Below, piece by piece: positions 60,171 through 64,000 of a stretch of 64,000 nucleotides of DNA. Position 1 is the stretch's first letter. Each line of letters starts with the position of its first letter. The DNA is from Albifimbria verrucaria (taxonomy: Eukaryota; Ascomycota; Sordariomycetes; Hypocreales; Stachybotryaceae), in contig JAHREC010000009.1 of the NCBI GenBank assembly GCA_020081605.1, positions 620,001-684,000 on the forward strand, written 5' to 3'. The notes below the pieces were generated by a model. That model was not told the DNA's origin. It worked only from the letters and a program-made list of their open reading frames with translations, and made no database searches. The translations under genes were made by a program, and so were the position numbers.

Positions 60171-61206
60171 GGTGGATGTGGTCTAGTCCAATGAGGACTG
60201 GGGACGGGGCGACCATAATCGCCTCAAATTGTCCCAGCACGACGGTGGGAAACGAATTATGGGGAAGGCTTGGTCGAGCCGTCCGTCGAGACGAGGTGTC
60301 ATCAGACTAACACAGCTAAGACAGTCGATACCAATGTAATAACAAGGAACAGCTTAATGTCATGATATTCGAACCATACACTGAATCTGAAATCCATCTT
60401 CTTGTACAGAGTCTTGTCTTATGCTCTGTGAATGAGGCATGCTGAAAGAGGCGAGCCACGCTTCCCAAGGTGATCTTCATGGCTTGTGACGGACCACGGA
60501 CGATTGATCATGCAAGGCAAGTCTCCTTCATGGCAAGTACTGCGCATCCGCTTCTGTGGAGAAACAAGCGACTCTCGGAGTCTCATGCCAGTCCTAACTA
60601 GACTATTGGACGTCGTCAAGACCATGTCTGTGCCCGCTCTTGTTCGCCATAGAGTTCGGACAGACCTTTGCTTTCAAGCGCAGTCGCCTTTCTTTGCATC
60701 CCTTCATGATACCGAGCATGTCCCATGACCTGTCGCCAATATCTAAGCCTCGCAGCTTACCAAGACTTGATAAAATGCCCACTCCCTCGGTTCCGTGTCC
60801 GTATCATGCTCAAAGCGGAATTGTTGCCGTGAACATCGTCGGCCCAAAGACCAAAGTGACCAATGCGTGTGCCACATGGCACTTCCTGTATCTCTTATGC
60901 CACACCAGACCCATCCCAATAGAGCTGTGGCGTGGAAACCATTGTCCCAGCTCAATAGAAGCCCATTCCGTTGTTTCTGACCGCTTGTTTTGTCGCGTCG
61001 TTTAAAGCGCGCGGTCGCCGTATCAGGGATATAACCTGCAAGTGGGCACTCGTTGAAGATGTGAAGCAGCCGCCCCGCCGTTTTCGAGACCTGGTGGGTG
61101 GTCAAATCCGACAAGTCGTGTGCGTGGCGTACAGGTCGTGATCTCCCATAGCGACTTCTGGAACTCTTGACGAGGAGTTCTATCTCCTTCGTCCGGAGGA
61201 ACTTGA
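60171..61206. other. no confident gene
   Basis: Overlapping short frames at 60419-61210 show no motif; some overlap the 3' end of the next gene. Confidence 0.5.
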
Positions 61207-61714
61207 TCACTTCTTCCGTGGCTCGTTCGGGAGCTCGGTTGGCTTGCCTCGGAACTGGTTCTTAAGCTCATCAAAGAAATGGCGGAGGAAGCTCTGCGCG
61301 CGGTTGGGAGAATTGGGGTCGGCTGTATCGTAAAAGGTTAGCAATGTTCCCAGTCCTCTAACTCAAATTTCGGGCCAAAGAGTCGAAGGATCATGATGGA
61401 TAAGCCGTACCTGTTGCCTCGCCTGGCGCAAGCGGATCATGCGGATCGCGACCATATCTCTTCTCGTGGATCGTTCTGTGGATGCGGCCGACAGCGCGAT
61501 GAAAACCAGGCTGTCGAAGTATCTACGACAGGTCAGCGAAACAAATTCAGAAACGTCTGTGGTGCGCGACGTTGCATGGCGGAACATACAGAGGCGACAA
61601 TCCTGTCCTGTAAGGCAAAGAGCATCAGTACACAGTCATGAGGCAGGAGGTAAATGGTCTCATGCATACCTCAAAGGCGGCTATGACTCGAAATATCCAG
61701 AATGGAGGAGCCAT
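61207..61714 (-). CDS. small four-exon protein, possibly Mrx7-like mitochondrial protein
   Basis: Four exons join to a 96-residue protein without any frame break. Exon 1 is 61670-61714 (MAPPFWIFRVIAAFE). Exon 2 is an 18-nt micro-exon, 61590-61607 (DRIVAS). Exon 3 is 61411-61522 (ILRQPGFHRAVGRIHRTIHE to the PGEAT segment). Exon 4 is 61207-61322 (AQSFLRHFFDELKNQFRG to the end PNEPRKK). All introns have GT..AG ends. The basic amphipathic N-terminus and the FHRxVGRIH block recall the MIOREX component Mrx7, a small protein linked to the mitochondrial gene-expression complex. The match is from memory of short motifs and is not certain. Confidence 0.65.
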
Positions 61715-62086
61715 GTTGAAGCGACCTGGTCGTTTGGGTAGGATATTATGAAGGTGTAGGAGTAAGGTTGGATGGCATGATTGGAGGCGATCTGGATCAC
61801 CATGTTATCTAATCAGCCAGGCCCGAGCTTTGGACCCTGAACTTCTCCGCGCTAAAGGTTGGCATCTCCAGCTGCCAGCCTACAGGGTAGCTTGGCCTGA
61901 CCTAGACTTCGAAGTAAAAAACAACATTACCATAGCATCTGTCGTCTACCGTTGGTTGGCAATCTTGTAAGTAAATGTAATTTTTATCCATAAAATCTCT
62001 TCTGTACAGCATATTTCAGAGTCCTCTAGTTGAAGCTCTTCTACTCTGTAGCTCTGCCTAAACTAATCCCAACCTGCTCCATCCCT

Positions 62087-62583
62087 TCACACATGTCTTT
62101 GAACCCACGCACCAACATAATCCTTCTTGCCGACAGGGATACCCTCCTTTCGCAGGATATCATACGCCGTTGTCAAGTGAAACCACAAGTGAGGCATGCA
62201 CATATCCCTCACCATATCCGCGCCTCGCATTTGCAGCCCCCTCCCACACTGACCGTCTTCTCAGCGTAGGCGTTGAAGGTATCTCTATCGATCTTGTCCA
62301 CCAACTCCGAAACACGATCAATGCGTTTGTAAAAGTCATCGAAGCTGCGCATATCGTCCTCCAGGGATAATTCCTCCTGGCCTTGCAGCTGGGCTCGGAT
62401 CTGGTCCGACATCAGGCATACGTCGAATACCTGGAACGTGAGCGGCCGCATATCCTCGATGATGCGTGCCTTGACGAGTTGCTGTGAGTCGCCGTGCTCT
62501 TCTGCCTTGCGAAGAATATGCTTCAGCGTGCGAAGAGCACTCTGGATAGTTGGAACGGTGTAGTCGTAGAAAGTGACAGACAT
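62087..62583 (-). CDS. DUF1993 family protein, one frame break
   Basis: The N-terminus MSVTFYDYTVPTIQSALRTL is the characteristic opening of the DUF1993 family, a four-helix-bundle DinB-like group of unknown function. EDMRPLTFQVFDV follows. The C-terminus (PHLWFHLTTAYDILRKEG, then PVGKKDYVG) is the family's closing block, with stop codon at 62087-62089. The two parts are in different frames. The change occurs in the GGGGG run near 62235, where one more G would join them. No intron is needed. About 165 residues are expected. Probably cytosolic. Confidence 0.85.
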
Positions 62584-63414
62584 GTTGAAGAATTTCTGGT
62601 GTAAGTGGGTGGTGTGTAAGTGGATGTATAAGTAGTGGCCGTTTAACTTGGTTCAAGCTGATGCTCAGGCTGGGAATGAAGAAGATGTGTTTGTGTGAAG
62701 AAGATAGTAGATGGAATGAACAACTTCAACTGCGATGTCGTCCCTAATTTATATTCCATGAATCTTTGCCAAGATGTTGACTCCGTTCTAAGATACAACA
62801 AGTGCTCCAACGCCGACGTCTAAAACTCTCCGCCATACCAGATGCTTTTGTTTCAATTGGTCAAGAATGGCCTATATTCCAAAACCCGCATCCGAGTGTC
62901 TCGGTCTCAAGCCAACTGCCCACGCGGCCTGGAATCATACCCAGGTTTTCACAACATACCGAATGAAATGCAGTTCTTCCACGTCCTGGTACATTAGTCC
63001 AGGATCTAAAACTCGATTGAGCTTGACGATTTGGAAGGCACCACTATAATCTTACATAAAACTGGGGTTGGCTGCAGCCCAAGATTATTCAACCTGATTT
63101 CCCCATTTGGAAACCTTACACGAGAGATTCATCACCACCCCATTCTTTGCGCCAAGACAACTCCACTAGTGATTAGTTGAGATGAGAGAAGGTATTAATA
63201 TTTATTAACTTATATTATTTGAGTAAGATAAGTTCTTTTTATCATTAGAAGCTTTCTTTGGTAATTTTATTTTAAATTATATTTATTTCTATAATTTTTC
63301 ATTTATCTAGAGGTAGAATCTCGCTCTACTCTTGTACTATACTCTGTATTAATGGTCTAATTATTATAATAGCCACACGTATTCTTTCTACAGATATAAT
63401 ATATCCATCTTAAT
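62584..63414. other. no gene; AT-rich toward the right
   Basis: 62584-63180 has no supported frame. 63190-63414 is strongly AT-rich (tattaatatttattaac, ttttattttaaattat). Confidence 0.5.
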
Positions 63415-64000
63415 TTAAACTGGTAGGTATAATATACTAATAAATATTCCTACATAATCCAGAACCTCTCCCTCGCTTTCATGCTGTAAGCTATACAGTA
63501 GCCCCCAGGCACGCAACAATTCCACCACCTCGAGCTGTTTCTCATCCATAGCCCAAAAGAGAGCGGTCTTATTAGTTGGTTCGATCTTTGTATTAATGTC
63601 CACCTGGCCAGTCTTAAGTAACAATTTTACAACTGCAGTGTGCCCCTTCGAGCCGCCGTCATAAATGGTGTCAAGCCCCACGATCTCTGTAGGCTGGCGA
63701 CGTCTACCTGGCCTGTCTCGAGCAGGACCTTCACAACCCTGCGTGCCCATTCTCAACAGCGTAGCTTAGTGGCGTGTGTTGGCCATTAGATGTTGAATTT
63801 ATATCCACTTTTCCAGTATCGAGTAGAAGCTTCACAATTTCCACATGTCCATACTGGGAGGCCCAGGATAGTGGCCGTTGTCGGTTATAATGGTCCGGCG
63901 CATCAATACGCGCTTTGTTAGTCTCCAGCAACAATTTCACGATCGCCACATGTCCCTTTCCAGCGGCCCACGAGAGCGCTGTCCGGCCATAACGATGGTC
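63415..64000 (-). CDS. ankyrin-repeat protein, 3' part only, runs off the window
   Basis: Successive ankyrin repeats on the minus strand: RTALSWAAGKGHVAIVKLLLE, PLSWASQYGHVEIVKLLLDTGKVDIN, TPLSYAVENGHAG and then KGHTAVVKLLLKTGQVDIN with ALFWAMDEKQLEVVELL. Each has the TPLHxAxxxGH..VVKLLL pattern. The frame moves near 63735, between the third repeat and what follows, like one missing base. The gene starts beyond position 64000, so domains upstream (in fungi often HET or NACHT) cannot be seen. The C-terminus is at 63415. Ankyrin arrays bind protein partners. Confidence 0.85.

Overview
The window is nuclear DNA of a filamentous ascomycete (Pezizomycotina, most like a Sordariomycete). Introns are short (about 50-145 nt) with GT..AG ends and CTAAC/CTGAC-like branch sites. 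There are two Zn2Cys6 regulators, several HET-domain genes, a HET-NACHT protein, secreted glycosidase- and peptidase-like enzymes and three nuclear tRNA genes. I see no CRISPR array, no complete transposon and no PKS/NRPS cluster.

Layout. 1-16 kb is sparse accessory DNA: a HET gene, a Cys-nucleophile alpha/beta hydrolase, a GH93-like secreted glycosidase, a HAD phosphatase, a serine beta-lactamase-like enzyme, a small secreted cysteine-rich protein and an unrecognised 526-aa protein. 17.6-36.5 kb looks like a cell-death and nonself-recognition island: a gasdermin-like gene convergent with a subtilisin-type (S8) protease that carries a DUF7580-like N-terminal region, a degenerate C2H2 protein, a pseudokinase, two HET genes (one with membrane segments) and a HET-NACHT protein. 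A tRNA-Leu(AAG) follows. 38-50 kb holds a Zn2Cys6 regulator, an NmrA-like protein, an Asp-nucleophile alpha/beta hydrolase, a secreted gamma-glutamyltransferase and a DUF885 metallopeptidase-like protein. 50-62.6 kb holds a coiled-coil protein, two convergent type-II membrane proteins with lectin-like propellers, a second Zn2Cys6 regulator, two tRNA-Gln(CTG), a small four-exon mitochondrial-type protein and a DUF1993 protein. The right edge cuts an ankyrin-repeat gene.

The most interesting unit is 17615-22146. The predicted gasdermin and S8 protease lie tail to tail, about 140 bp apart, like the fungal HET-Q1/HET-Q2 arrangement in which the protease cleaves the gasdermin to release a pore-forming fragment. 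Its catalytic Asp, His, Ser and oxyanion Asn are all visible, and the gasdermin ends in a strongly acidic tail.

A caution applies throughout. Most genes contain one or more reading-frame breaks, and nearly all that I could resolve are single missing bases, often in short homopolymers, with no clear insertion. This one-sided pattern fits deletion-type sequencing error better than pseudogene decay. I therefore annotate these genes as CDS spans with the breaks noted and do not call them pseudogenes.
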